The notes: a model not told the origin generated them from the letters alone. A stretch of 64,000 nucleotides of DNA from Nitratifractor salsuginis DSM 16511 (GCF_000186245.1 NC_014935.1:1736001-1800000), one strand, 5' to 3'. Numbered from the stretch's first letter, positions 50,415 through 57,733 are shown. Program-made: numbers and translations.

Positions 50415-51001
50415 AAGAATGCCTTAGATAGATTGGAGAGCGCATCCACAACCTCTTCCATGAGCACCGCTTCCATTTCTCTGGGGTCGTCAATTTCCAC
50501 TAATCGTGATGCCAGCCGTGACGGCATAGACATAAGGGCCGACTTTATAGAGATCCCAGCCTCCATTACGTGGCGATTAACCTCTTCTCTTCTCACCAGG
50601 GCCCCAACTGTTTCAGCGTATTCAGCTCGATTCTTTAGAGCCAAAATATATTCTTTGAATATCTTGACCTCATTAAGCGTGGCGGTGTCAAGGTCTATCG
50701 CGACATCAAGGATGCCAGCAAGCTCGGCCTCTTCTTTCAGCTTCTTGGCCTCCGCTATCTCTTCCTCATGCTTTTTGGGGGCGGCCTTGGCCCTGAGCTC
50801 AGTCTTCGGAGTGCAGTTGCCGAGGACTGCCCGCTTTACCTCTTCGTAGATGTATCGCTTCCTTTTTTCGCCGGGAGGGATGTGGTACGGAATTCGACCC
50901 TGCGCCACTAGTTGACTGAAGCGGCTTTCCTTATAATCAGCAACCCCGTCGGCCTTGAGCTTCGCCCTAATTTCTTTAGCCGTCATAAACTTTTTGCTCA
51001 A
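50411..51001 (-). CDS. Terminase small subunit (Nu1-like)
   Basis: 196 residues (TTG start at 51001; ATG at 50986 is the alternative). N-terminal winged HTH (MTAKEIRAKLKADGVADYKESRFSQLVAQGRIPYHIPPGEKRKRYIYEEVKRAVLG) typical of Nu1, a linker with charged coiled coil (EEIAEAKKLKEEAELAG) and a helical oligomerisation domain. Recognises cos. Overlaps TerL by 4 bases. Confidence 0.82.
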   Translation of the reverse strand: MSKKFMTAKEIRAKLKADGVADYKESRFSQLVAQGRIPYHIPPGEKRKRYIYEEVKRAVLGNCTPKTELRAKAAPKKHEEEIAEAKKLKEEAELAGILDVAIDLDTATLNEVKIFKEYILALKNRAEYAETVGALVRREEVNRHVMEAGISIKSALMSMPSRLASRLVEIDDPREMEAVLMEEVVDALSNLSKAFL

Positions 51002-51140
51002 AACTTTACCCCCGCTAAAGTTTTACCCCGTAGGGGTACCTCCACACCCTGGGAAACTTTAGTGTTTTTTAAGCGCCAAAACTGCGCGTTTTCCGGGGTT
51101 CGCGAGCCCCGCCGGGGACCCAAAACACAGGAGGACCCGC
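51001..51140. other. Gene-free stretch upstream of terS, candidate cos region
   Basis: Holds AAACTTTA (51001-51008), TAAAGTTT (51015-51022) and AAACTTTA (51054-51061), i.e. repeated half-sites including an 8-bp inverted repeat. ACCCC-GTA-GGGGT lies at 51025-51037 and a GC-rich hairpin near 51098-51118 (GGGGTTCGCGAGCCCC). Position directly before the Nu1-like gene is where lambda-type phages keep cosN/cosB. The repeats would then be TerS sites; this is inference. Confidence 0.35.
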
Positions 51141-51674
51141 TCATTTGAGCTTCCCCAAATGGTAGTCAATATTGTGCATAAGACGTTTCGGGAAAAACTC
51201 CTCTATCTCCCTAATGTTTTTCTCCACGATCTTCTCGTTAAACATCTGCGGAATAGAGAGACTGTTCTTTGCCTCGATGGGCAGACGGGCTTCCCCTTTG
51301 CGCATAAAGACACGTAGTGACCCGTGACTGTCCCGTGTGATGAATGCATTCCTAATCTTCTTACGCCCGCGATCTTTCCTCACCAATACAGATATCCCCC
51401 CACGCTTGAGACGACTAGCGCCGAAGTGTATTAGGTTGATAGTACGCCCCTGCACGGCAAATTCATACCTCTCGGGGGTGACAAGCTTGGCCCTGATTCT
51501 GGACTTCAGGGCTTTAGCTGACACATTATAGATCTCGCGCACATCCTTGACGGCCGAGGTCTTGAATTTCTTGCCGGATTCGCTCATCGTGCTGCGCAGA
51601 GCTTTCCTAAAGACCTTTGGATCAAAGCTCCGCTTGATCTTTTCGATTCCTTCAAGTTCTATTGAAATATTCAT
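51141..51674 (-). CDS. Minor tail protein Z (lambda gpZ-like)
   Basis: 177 residues from ATG 51674. Minor_tail_Z pattern: FDPKVFRKALRSTMSESGKKFKTSAVKDVREIYNVSAKALKSRIRA, INLIHFGASRLKRGGISVLVRKDRGRKKIRNAFITRDSHGSLRVFMRKGEARLPIEAKNSLSIPQMF. In lambda it acts near the head-tail joint and lies after FII. Here it lies before terS, an unusual place. Confidence 0.8.
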   Translation of the reverse strand: MNISIELEGIEKIKRSFDPKVFRKALRSTMSESGKKFKTSAVKDVREIYNVSAKALKSRIRAKLVTPERYEFAVQGRTINLIHFGASRLKRGGISVLVRKDRGRKKIRNAFITRDSHGSLRVFMRKGEARLPIEAKNSLSIPQMFNEKIVEKNIREIEEFFPKRLMHNIDYHLGKLK

Positions 51675-52075
51675 ACCGCCTCCACCGTATCGAGATACCA
51701 CTCATTCACTGTATGCCCCCTCACCTCACGGAACACGTCAACTTTCCCGGCCATCTTCGCCATAAAGAGCTTTTTGCGCATGTTGTAGTCGGTCGTGACC
51801 ATGCCTTTCACATCCTCCACCACCATGCGCCCATCCTGAACGTATTGGAAATCCGCCGTGTACTTGAGCCCCCCGACTGTGCTCTTCCCGTTCTTGGTCG
51901 TGTTGGTCGCGATCTTGTAGCGCTCGGCCAGGTAGAACACCGGCTGAAGCTGCAGGTCCTGGATCTTCCCTGCTCTCTCTAGCAACCTGAGCTCTTGATA
52001 GCGTCTGCCCTCTGCTCTAGAGTCGAATGTGTAGCCGTCGATAGTGATCTTCTTTGCCCGATATTTGTGTCTCAC
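51671..52075 (-). CDS. DUF1064 phage nuclease-like protein
   Basis: 134 residues: KYRAKKITIDGYTFDSRAEGRRYQELRLLERAGKIQDLQLQPVFYL...KYTADFQYVQDGRMVVEDVKGM is DUF1064. It has a PD-(D/E)XK layout (E in RAEGRRY, D in YTADFQY, ExK in VVEDVKG). Proposed Holliday-junction-resolvase-like role in phage DNA. Overlaps neighbours by 4 bases on both sides. Confidence 0.85.
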   Translation of the reverse strand: MRHKYRAKKITIDGYTFDSRAEGRRYQELRLLERAGKIQDLQLQPVFYLAERYKIATNTTKNGKSTVGGLKYTADFQYVQDGRMVVEDVKGMVTTDYNMRKKLFMAKMAGKVDVFREVRGHTVNEWYLDTVEAV

Positions 52076-52455
52076 GCCGCCTCCTTTTGTATCCCAGCCT
52101 CAATGAGTATCTTCTCCCACTCTTCTGCCACGTATGGAAGTTCTATTCCGTTGAGCCCAGCCCACCGCTCTATCCAGTTGATGTGCTTTGTCATCTCGGT
52201 CGAGTCGATCCTCTTTGTGCTCATTGGGGTGATCCCGGTTTCATCGCGTGGGTAGCTCGGGTTGACGAGTTTCAGAAATTGGTAGACGGCCTCGTCGTCA
52301 ACTTTCCGCATATCGAAATAGATGCGCTCCTTGGTATATGGGTTCACGTAGCCCATTCCCTTTCCAGTCTGTTTGAACCTTTCGATAGCCCCCCGCTTAA
52401 GTTGGGGGCAAACCACTCCGAAGAAAAAGCGCTGGAATCGTGTGCTGATCTTCAC
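52072..52455 (-). CDS. Phage early protein of unknown function
   Basis: 127 residues from a GTG that overlaps the HNH stop (GTGA). Basic first third (VKISTRFQRFFFGVVCPQLKRGAIERFKQTGKGMGYV), then mixed helices with several Trp (MTKHINWIERWAGLNGIELPYVAEEWEKILIEAG). NinB-like or replication accessory role possible; no family recognised. Confidence 0.6.
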   Translation of the reverse strand: MKISTRFQRFFFGVVCPQLKRGAIERFKQTGKGMGYVNPYTKERIYFDMRKVDDEAVYQFLKLVNPSYPRDETGITPMSTKRIDSTEMTKHINWIERWAGLNGIELPYVAEEWEKILIEAGIQKEAA

Positions 52456-52733
52456 GCCATCGCCTCCGCATTCTGGTATTCGGTCCAATTCGCCTCTCCG
52501 ATCTCCTCGATCTCTTTACGGCTCTTGCAGACTCCACGCCGGCCGTGGTGGATCTGATAGTGACACTCCCGGCATACGGCCACTAGGCTCCGGTCGTCCT
52601 TTTTGGCCCCGAAATAGCCATACTTGCTATGGTGTGCCTCCTGTGCCATCTCCATCCCGCACACCTGGCAGACGGGGTGATTGTCGAATAGCCACGCACG
52701 ATAGTCGGCCAGGGCTTGTTTGCTCATTCTCAT
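52452..52733 (-). CDS. HNH endonuclease-like protein
   Basis: 93 residues. HNH core: CQVCGMEMAQEAHHSKYGYFGAKKDDRSLVAVCRECHYQIHHGRRG, with two CXXC zinc knuckles and the HH...H catalytic set. HNH genes commonly sit in this part of siphovirus/myovirus early operons (packaging or recombination). Overlaps neighbours by 4 bases. Confidence 0.85.
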   Translation of the reverse strand: MRMSKQALADYRAWLFDNHPVCQVCGMEMAQEAHHSKYGYFGAKKDDRSLVAVCRECHYQIHHGRRGVCKSRKEIEEIGEANWTEYQNAEAMA

Positions 52734-53275
52734 GCCCTTACCTTTTCAACAAGCTTTCTCACGGCTGCGCTTGTATTGGCGATCCGCTTCTGAGTCTTGC
52801 GCGCGATGAACATCCGCTCAAGCGCCTCCTGCAACGTATCCCGTTCAGACATCTCTATGACGGCCAGTGTTGAGCCGGCAACTGCGACAAGGGCCCGGAG
52901 CTCTTTGTCCGTGAAGAATGGGGCCCCCGTCTCTTTGTCGCGGACGTTTGCAAGCATCGCGTGACGCCCTTCGGCCCACTCGTTCTTGATCGCTGTTCGG
53001 ACCATCTTCACTTTCTCTGCGAGCCTGGAGGAGAATGTCGCAGCGTCTTTACTCACGGCAGCGGCTGCGGCTTCCTGCTTGTATCGACTGGCCAGGATGT
53101 CCAGGCGCTCCGTTTTTGTCGCATACTCGATCCCAGCCTTATGTACACGGACATACTCAATGAAGTCCTCGATGTCGGAGATTCCTTTGACTGCATCGGC
53201 AATAGCCACGGTGTGCTGGGCATTGTTGATATCGAGGCCCGCGACATTGGCGAGGCTAATCAATGACTTCTGCAT
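52730..53275 (-). CDS. Helical phage protein of unknown function
   Basis: 181 residues from MQKSLISLANVAGLDINNA (GGAG six bases upstream; the ATG at 53293 overlaps the replication gene and is less likely). Helical throughout, rich in Ala/Lys/Glu. No family recognised. Could be a nucleic-acid-binding or Gam-like accessory factor. Confidence 0.6.
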   Translation of the reverse strand: MQKSLISLANVAGLDINNAQHTVAIADAVKGISDIEDFIEYVRVHKAGIEYATKTERLDILASRYKQEAAAAAVSKDAATFSSRLAEKVKMVRTAIKNEWAEGRHAMLANVRDKETGAPFFTDKELRALVAVAGSTLAVIEMSERDTLQEALERMFIARKTQKRIANTSAAVRKLVEKVRA

Positions 53276-54011
53276 CTGCCGCTCCTTCTTCATCGATCAT
53301 CCCATTCTCAATCATCCAACCGAGTGAGCCTTTTTGCGGTCCCCCGTGTTGAGTGCTCGTTGTCGGCTTACTCGGGGCAAAGAGCCCCTGGTAGCCGTTG
53401 GCTATCGAGAAATCCACCTTTTCGGCAAAACCTGCGGGATCGGCTTTGTAATCCTCGAGCAGCTTTTTGACGGTAATGGCCTTGATCGGCTTTTTAATTT
53501 CTTTGCGATAGCTGATCCATTCCTGGAGCTTTTCGGGGATCTCTTCCCCCTGGGGGGATTTGGGGGGAGTAGTCTCTGCTGTAGTCTCTGTGTAGTCTCT
53601 ATCAAAAGATTTATCATTAATAGTTTCCCCCTTTCGGGGAGTACAGTTTCCCCCATTGGTGGAATCTAGTTTCCCCCTTTCGGGGATACTTGTTTCCCCA
53701 GCCTCGATCGCTTCATAGAGCTTTTCCCAATCAATTTCGTAGTAGGTTTTTGCGGGAACACCTTCTCTGGTAATCGAAATAAATGGAAGCGTTTTAAGTA
53801 TCTTTTTGGCATTCTCAAGCTCCTTTTTTGTCAGGAGCGTTTCTTCCATTATCTTGGCATCTGTCTTGTAGATCTTGTCCTTCTGTTGAAGCCAGTAGAT
53901 AAGTTGGGATAGGAGAACTCCGGCAGTTGTAGAGCCGGTGATTTTCCGATAGATCGGGTAGTATGCGATTGGCTGCTGATTGAGCGCCTTCATAACCGAT
54001 TTGATGCTCAT
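53256..54011 (-). CDS. Phage replication protein (N-terminal winged-helix type)
   Basis: 251 residues. N-terminal winged helix (ALNQQPIAYYPIYRKITGSTTAGVLLSQLIYWLQQKDKIYKTDAKIMEETLLTKKELENAKKIL) as found in DnaD-like/phage replication initiators, a Thr/Pro-rich linker at 120-150, and a helical C-terminal domain (WISYRKEIKKPIKAITVKKLLEDYKADPAGFAEKVDFSIANGYQGLF) of the replisome-organiser kind. Origin not located. Confidence 0.7.
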   Translation of the reverse strand: MSIKSVMKALNQQPIAYYPIYRKITGSTTAGVLLSQLIYWLQQKDKIYKTDAKIMEETLLTKKELENAKKILKTLPFISITREGVPAKTYYEIDWEKLYEAIEAGETSIPERGKLDSTNGGNCTPRKGETINDKSFDRDYTETTAETTPPKSPQGEEIPEKLQEWISYRKEIKKPIKAITVKKLLEDYKADPAGFAEKVDFSIANGYQGLFAPSKPTTSTQHGGPQKGSLGWMIENGMIDEEGAADAEVID

Positions 54012-54175
54012 GCCGCTGCCTCCTTGACCCGCGCGATCTCTTCGTCTGTCATGTAGTAGCGGGCGAAACGCTTGCCTGTGATCTTGTTAGTGACCATCTC
54101 GGTTTCGATCTGGGAGATGGATCGCCCGTCCATCATGTGTTTGAGTATCGCTGCTGATTGTGATTGTGTCGTCAT
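54008..54175 (-). CDS. 55-residue HTH-like protein
   Basis: Start ATG 54175 with AAAGGA six bases upstream. MTTQSQSAAILKHMMDGRSI, then SQIETEMVTNKITGKRFARYYMTDEEIARVKEAAA: looks like a degenerate helix-turn-helix for promoter or origin choice. Overlaps the replication gene by 4 bases (ATGA). Confidence 0.6.
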   Translation of the reverse strand: MTTQSQSAAILKHMMDGRSISQIETEMVTNKITGKRFARYYMTDEEIARVKEAAA

Positions 54176-54259
54176 ATTCAATCCTTTGGGGAAGGAACAC
54201 ACGGGAAAGAGGAGAGAGCCTTTCCCCAAAAACCCTCTCTCCCGTGTATCGGTTGACGG

Positions 54260-54294
54260 CTCTGGTAAAATTACAGAGCACCTGTTTGGTGTGT
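54260..54294 (-). promoter_or_regulatory. Early-operon leader element, leftward copy
   Basis: Minus-strand ACACACCAAACAGGTGC (54278-54294), then TCTGTAATTTTACCAG. CACC-AAACA-GGTG forms a small stem with a five-base loop; TGCTCTGTAA resembles a boxA sequence. The 17-mer recurs in the rightward early operon at 59367. Followed by CGGGAGAGAG...CTCTCTCC...CCCG structure (54190-54245) and then the start at 54175. Confidence 0.5.
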
Positions 54295-54371
54295 AGGATT
54301 CCCGGTGTCTGGCAGGACGTGTGCCGGGTATCCGCCCTATGAGCCGCCCGTAAGCAGCTCAACGAGACGGA

Positions 54372-54857
54372 TCAGCCTAGAGCCTTCTCCAGTTCAGCCG
54401 CTTGCTTTCTGAGCTCATACGCCCGCTTTCTGATCTCCTCTTTTTCATCTTCATCAAGCACGCCGTCTTTCACCGCCTCTTTGACCGTTTTGGCCAGGTC
54501 TCCATGAAGCTCCTCCATCCCCAGCACGGTCACGACGACCTCCATCGGTTCGGCGCCCTTGTCTCTGAGGTCTCCAGGCTTGCAGAGGGTGTAGCCAAGC
54601 TCTCGGGCCATCGCCTCAACTATGCGGGCGTCTCCGGTTAGCCGGCAAATCTCCAGCGCACGATCCACGCTCAGAGGCTTATGGGTCTGATGCGGATCGA
54701 GAGACGCATAGAGATAACCCCTTGTCGTGCCGAGTTGAGACGCGACCCATTCGATCTTTTTGCATTCGCGGTTCATATAGTCTTTTACGACCCGTTGGGC
54801 TGTGCGGTAGATTTCGGCTACCGGAAGCTCGTCTGTGTCGAAGAGATCATCTATCAT
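54372..54857 (-). CDS. CII-like phage regulatory protein (CP76 family)
   Basis: 161 residues from ATG 54857 (GAAAGGA upstream). YRTAQRVVKDYMNRECKKIEWVASQLGTTRGYLYASLDPHQTHKPLSVDRALEICRLTGDARIVEAMARELGYTL is the Phage_CP76/CII-type pattern, including an HTH (about 30-55). Then a charged C-terminal helix. Second gene group of the leftward early operon after the Cro-like gene. Confidence 0.78.
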   Translation of the reverse strand: MIDDLFDTDELPVAEIYRTAQRVVKDYMNRECKKIEWVASQLGTTRGYLYASLDPHQTHKPLSVDRALEICRLTGDARIVEAMARELGYTLCKPGDLRDKGAEPMEVVVTVLGMEELHGDLAKTVKEAVKDGVLDEDEKEEIRKRAYELRKQAAELEKALG

Positions 54858-54935
54858 GCTGCGTCCTTTCTGTTCGCTCTGCTCTCCTGCGGTAAAATGG
54901 AGCTGCCACACAAACCAAAACCACAGGAGGACACA

Positions 54936-55112
54936 ATGAACAAGGAGATAGTTGAATATTTGGCCCGGCTATCTATTGAGGCATCCATTGCAGCTGTAGA
55001 GGCCGCATTTGCTGCCAAAGAAATGCCGCTGAACGACCAACAAAGAAGCGAAGTCTTAAAGGCAGTACGAGAGGCCATCAAGAACACTCCTTTTCCAGAT
55101 AGCCCTCAATAG
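54936..55112 (+). CDS. 58-residue helical protein, opposite to the leftward early operon
   Basis: ATG with strong AGGAGG. Two amphipathic helices: MNKEIVEYLARLSIEASIAA... and DQQRSEVLKAVREAIKNTPF. No family recognised. Transcribed rightward in the midst of leftward genes; its 3' end overlaps the convergent coiled-coil gene by 35 bases. TAAAAT at 54893-54898 may be its -10. Confidence 0.55.
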   Translation: MNKEIVEYLARLSIEASIAAVEAAFAAKEMPLNDQQRSEVLKAVREAIKNTPFPDSPQ

Positions 55113-55236
55113 CCCTATCCACCGCTGCCTTCACCTCTTCCGGGGTGATTGTAGACGTGGCTCTCCGCTCCAACTTCTCCAAACGCTTTTCCAGCGCCTC
55201 GATCCTTGCCTCTAGCACCCGGATTTCTTCTTTCAT
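55078..55236 (-). CDS. 52-residue coiled-coil protein
   Basis: ATG 55236 with AAAGGA six bases upstream, overlapping the Cro-like stop. Begins MKEEIRVLEARIEALEKRLE (heptad leucines, coiled coil), continues with RRATSTITPEEVKAAVDRAI and ends EKECS. Short phage regulator or scaffold of unknown role. Confidence 0.6.
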   Translation of the reverse strand: MKEEIRVLEARIEALEKRLEKLERRATSTITPEEVKAAVDRAIEGYLEKECS

Positions 55237-55475
55237 GCTGCGTCCTTTGGTGTATTTTTCGGGCTCTTTGCTCTTGAGGGTTTGGCGGGTGATCCGTTAC
55301 CATTCAAGTAGGATCTGATGTCGAGCCAGGCATCGAAAGGCACGATCCCACGACGGTGGAGATCGAGGATCACACTGTATTTTGGTTTCCTCTCACCCCG
55401 AAGGTGCGAATATGCAGCCTTGTCTGAATAGCCGTGACGAACAAGCTCGTTAAAAATAATTTTTCTTTGTTCCAT
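55233..55475 (-). CDS. Cro-like repressor
   Basis: 80 residues, first gene of the leftward early operon, divergent from the CI-like gene across three operators. It has an HTH-like segment (ELVRHGYSDKAAYSHLRGERKPKYSVILDLHRRG) and a basic tail (PAKPSRAKSPKNTPKDAA). The 'YSDKAAYSHLRGERKP' stretch is similar to small Cro/YdaS-type proteins. Assignment by size, place and HTH. Confidence 0.65.
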   Translation of the reverse strand: MEQRKIIFNELVRHGYSDKAAYSHLRGERKPKYSVILDLHRRGIVPFDAWLDIRSYLNGNGSPAKPSRAKSPKNTPKDAA

Positions 55476-55482
55476 AGGTGTA

Positions 55483-55559
55483 TTCTACGAAATGAAGAAT
55501 TAGAGGGGGCTTAAGTTTTTCTCTGTTTCGGAGAATTTGAAACGCTACAATTTGTAGAA
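55483..55559. promoter_or_regulatory. CI/Cro operator region, three 17-bp operators
   Basis: O1 TTCTACGAAATGAAGAA (55483-55499), O2 TTCTCTGTTTCGGAGAA (55519-55535), O3 CGCTACAATTTGTAGAA (55543-55559). All fit TTCTnC-N5-GnAGAA, with centres 36 and 24 bp apart. O1 is close to the Cro-like start, O3 close to the CI-like start, as in lambda OR. Confidence 0.75.
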
Positions 55560-55577
55560 TTATCCAAAGGCTTCAAA

Positions 55578-56291
55578 ATGGATGTTGTGAAAAATATTAA
55601 AGCGATGATCCCGCCCCGAAACAAAAAGGATGTGATCGCACGAGTGAGAGAGTTGGTTGAAGCAGATGGCAAGAAGCCACCAGCAGAAAAGACACTCTAT
55701 GCAAAGCTGTCAGAAGGACGAGGTATACAGCTATGGCTCGTCCCCTATTTTGCCAGTGCTCTTGGGGTCACGGAACAGGATCTTTTCGACCCCTCAAAAC
55801 GTCACAAGATCGCCAAAGAGGAGGTCCGCAAAGACCCCTTCCGGTACCTCGATGAGATCGAAGACGCTGCCGTGCTCAAGCACGCGATCACCGCCGAAGT
55901 GATGAGCGTCAAGGCAGCCGCAGGTACTGGAAACAACATCGAGAGCATCGACGTTTTCACCACCGGCAGAAAAGCGGTCCTGGACTCTATCATCTTCAAG
56001 GCCCCGCCCAAAGGCCCCATCCGTCTGATGCAAGTCGATGGATACTCGATGGTCCCTATGCTCTACCCCGACAGCTGGGTGATCTACGAAGATGCGATAG
56101 AATACACGGTAGACGGGCTCTATGTCATCAATTACTCAAACGAATTGATGGTCAAGCTCTTGCAGTTCAACCCGGAAGAGGACGTGCTGGAGATCATCTC
56201 CAAAAACCCGGAGTATAAGAGCTGGAAGGTCCGTCCGGGGGACCAGAGCACGTTCCAGATCGTGGGCAAAGTCCTGCGCTGCATCATCTAA
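55578..56291 (+). CDS. CI/LexA-type S24 phage repressor
   Basis: 237 residues. N-terminal DNA-binding domain (NKKDVIARVRELVEADGKKPPAEKTLYAKLSEGRGIQLWLVPYFASALGVTE, about 15-65), linker, self-cleavage site Ala115-Gly116 (KAAAGTG), and the S24 peptidase with Ser157 (VDGYSMVPML) and Lys193 (NELMVKLLQF). Such proteins are cleaved through RecA after DNA damage, so the prophage should be SOS-inducible. Keeps lysogeny by binding the operators at 55483-55559 and probably 57575-57626. Confidence 0.92.
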   Translation: MDVVKNIKAMIPPRNKKDVIARVRELVEADGKKPPAEKTLYAKLSEGRGIQLWLVPYFASALGVTEQDLFDPSKRHKIAKEEVRKDPFRYLDEIEDAAVLKHAITAEVMSVKAAAGTGNNIESIDVFTTGRKAVLDSIIFKAPPKGPIRLMQVDGYSMVPMLYPDSWVIYEDAIEYTVDGLYVINYSNELMVKLLQFNPEEDVLEIISKNPEYKSWKVRPGDQSTFQIVGKVLRCII

Positions 56292-56306
56292 TCAAAAGGA
56301 GGAGAA

Positions 56307-56792
56307 ATGAAGAAATACGTCTTGTCGTTTGCATTGCTAACTGCCATCACAATAGGAACCCCACTTTACAAGTCTGCTGATGGGCTGGTTTCGTCTGTAA
56401 TTAGAACATTTCACAAGTGCGGATTTAGTGAACATTCTAAGTTGTTGAGATCACAAGGAAGGGCCATAGATATCCAGCTTGATAGGTGGGCGAGATACCA
56501 TATTTACCTTGGTAGCAATATGGAGCCTGGAACCATTACAATAGATCATTATCGTGTGTTTGATATGGTGCCAGCAGATAGAGTTGCCAATCAGGTGACA
56601 ATGTTCATTCTAGCGATACAGCACAAGAAAAAATGCAATTGGATGGTTAGAGATCAAATATCTTCAAAAATCAAAAATGCCATTCTCAAAGCCAAGAAGG
56701 CGGGGACATCTTCTTTAAAAATTGGAGATATTATTTTAACGATCTTGGTTAATGATGGGATGGTAGAAACCTCTATATCAAGGACTGAATGA
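56307..56792 (+). CDS. Exported protein of unknown function behind the repressor
   Basis: 161 residues with a signal peptide (LSFALLTAITIGTPLYKSA) and a good GGAGGAG. Mature part has two Cys (FHKCGFSE, KKCNWM) and no known domain. Clearly more AT-rich than its neighbours, a sign of separate origin. Downstream of cI, in the position where lysogenic-conversion genes (rex-like) are expressed from the lysogen. Confidence 0.65.
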   Translation: MKKYVLSFALLTAITIGTPLYKSADGLVSSVIRTFHKCGFSEHSKLLRSQGRAIDIQLDRWARYHIYLGSNMEPGTITIDHYRVFDMVPADRVANQVTMFILAIQHKKKCNWMVRDQISSKIKNAILKAKKAGTSSLKIGDIILTILVNDGMVETSISRTE

Positions 56793-57001
56793 TGAGATAC
56801 CTGATAATTTTTGCATTGCTCTTGACCGCTTCCAACGCCCGCGTATCCTGCAAGCAGATGAAGAGCTGTGCAGAGGCCTGCGAATACCTCGCCGATGGAT
56901 ACCAGTCTCTCGACCGAGACCGCGACGGCATCCCCTGTGAAAAGCTCTGCCACCGCCCTTGCAAAAAAGAGACTCCCAAAAAGAAGAAAAAGAAGGGATG
57001 A
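56789..57001 (+). CDS. Small exported Excalibur-domain protein
   Basis: 70 residues: signal (LIIFALLLTASNA), then CKQMKSCAEACEYLADGYQSLDRDRDGIPCEKLC, the Excalibur calcium-binding motif DxDxDGxxCE, and a Lys tail (KKETPKKKKKKG). Starts in the stop of the previous gene (ATGA). Excalibur domains are often linked to secreted thermonuclease-like proteins. Confidence 0.8.
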   Translation: MMRYLIIFALLLTASNARVSCKQMKSCAEACEYLADGYQSLDRDRDGIPCEKLCHRPCKKETPKKKKKKG

Positions 57002-57366
57002 GGCTTCTCCTCCTGCTTCTGCCGGCCCTGCTCTTCGCCCGGCATACCCACCTGGAAAAGTATTACCAGAAAGCTTTTTGTGACAAGGTTCACGGGCAAA
57101 TGGAATATCGCCTAAGCGACGGCACCCGCGTTGATTGCCAAACCTCTACATACTCTTTTGAGGTGGACTTCGGCCATAAAGCCTTTGAGTCCGTCGGACA
57201 GGCCCTCTATTACGCGATGATGACAGGGAAGCGGCCCGGGATCGTGCTGATCCAGGAGACGCGCGCGGACAATCGCTATATTGGGAGGATCAAAAAGCTG
57301 GCCCGCAGGTATGGGATCTATTTGTTTATCATTAATCGGGAGCTTCAGATTCGGGCGATTCGATAA
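56998..57366 (+). CDS. Exported nuclease-like protein (PD-(D/E)XK-like pattern)
   Basis: 122 residues from ATG 56998 (ATGA overlap). Signal LLLLLLPALLFARH. Mature: YRLSDGTRVDCQTSTYSFEVDFGHKAFESVGQALYYAMMTGKRPGIVLI. The D...E-V-D-x-x-x-K and following Q-ALYYA strand/helix match the layout of PD-(D/E)XK nucleases. Paired with the Excalibur protein, suggesting a secreted or periplasmic DNA-degrading module. Activity is inference. Confidence 0.6.
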   Translation: MRLLLLLLPALLFARHTHLEKYYQKAFCDKVHGQMEYRLSDGTRVDCQTSTYSFEVDFGHKAFESVGQALYYAMMTGKRPGIVLIQETRADNRYIGRIKKLARRYGIYLFIINRELQIRAIR

Positions 57367-57574
57367 CTTCATAAATGTCCGCTTCATGGATTTCTCCCCA
57401 TCTTGCCTCCCCGCTCCTCTTCTCGCCCAGCCCTAGCACATCACACAGCAATCATAGGATACTTATTTAATAAAGATTCTTCTCAACTCCATTTCAACGA
57501 CTACCAAAAGCTACATATACGCGATAAGCGGCAGCAGCTCCTTTAATGTAAGTGTAGCGGGATTTTTCGGGAAA
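57367..57574. other. Gene-free stretch after the exported cassette
   Basis: About 200 bp with no supported gene: C/T-rich part at 57390-57440, then AT-rich. Together with 57627-58020 it makes a 650-bp non-coding block that holds the operators, hairpins and periodic tract listed separately. Confidence 0.6.
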
Positions 57575-57626
57575 TTCTTCAAATCGTAGAATATTTAAGC
57601 TTTATGTAATTCTCCGTTTTGTAGAA
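57575..57626. promoter_or_regulatory. Second operator pair (right early operon)
   Basis: O4 TTCTTCAAATCGTAGAA (57575-57591) and O5 TTCTCCGTTTTGTAGAA (57610-57626), same 17-bp form as O1-O3, centres 35 bp apart. TTATGTAAT between them may belong to a -10. They should let the CI-like protein silence the rightward early operon 400 bp downstream. Confidence 0.75.
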
Positions 57627-57733
57627 TAACACTATCAGAACATCAGTTCTGAGCTCATTGACAACCCAGCCGGTGCCAGGCAACCGGTTATGAAACTCCC
57701 GAGCGAGGCAAAGAGGGAGAAGAGCTTGACACT

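Noticed and set aside
54935-55236. Only one of the two overlapping small genes (54936 + and 55078 -) being real
   Set aside because: Each has its own strong ribosome-binding site and plausible helical product, and the overlap is only 35 bases at their 3' ends. Both kept at moderate confidence.
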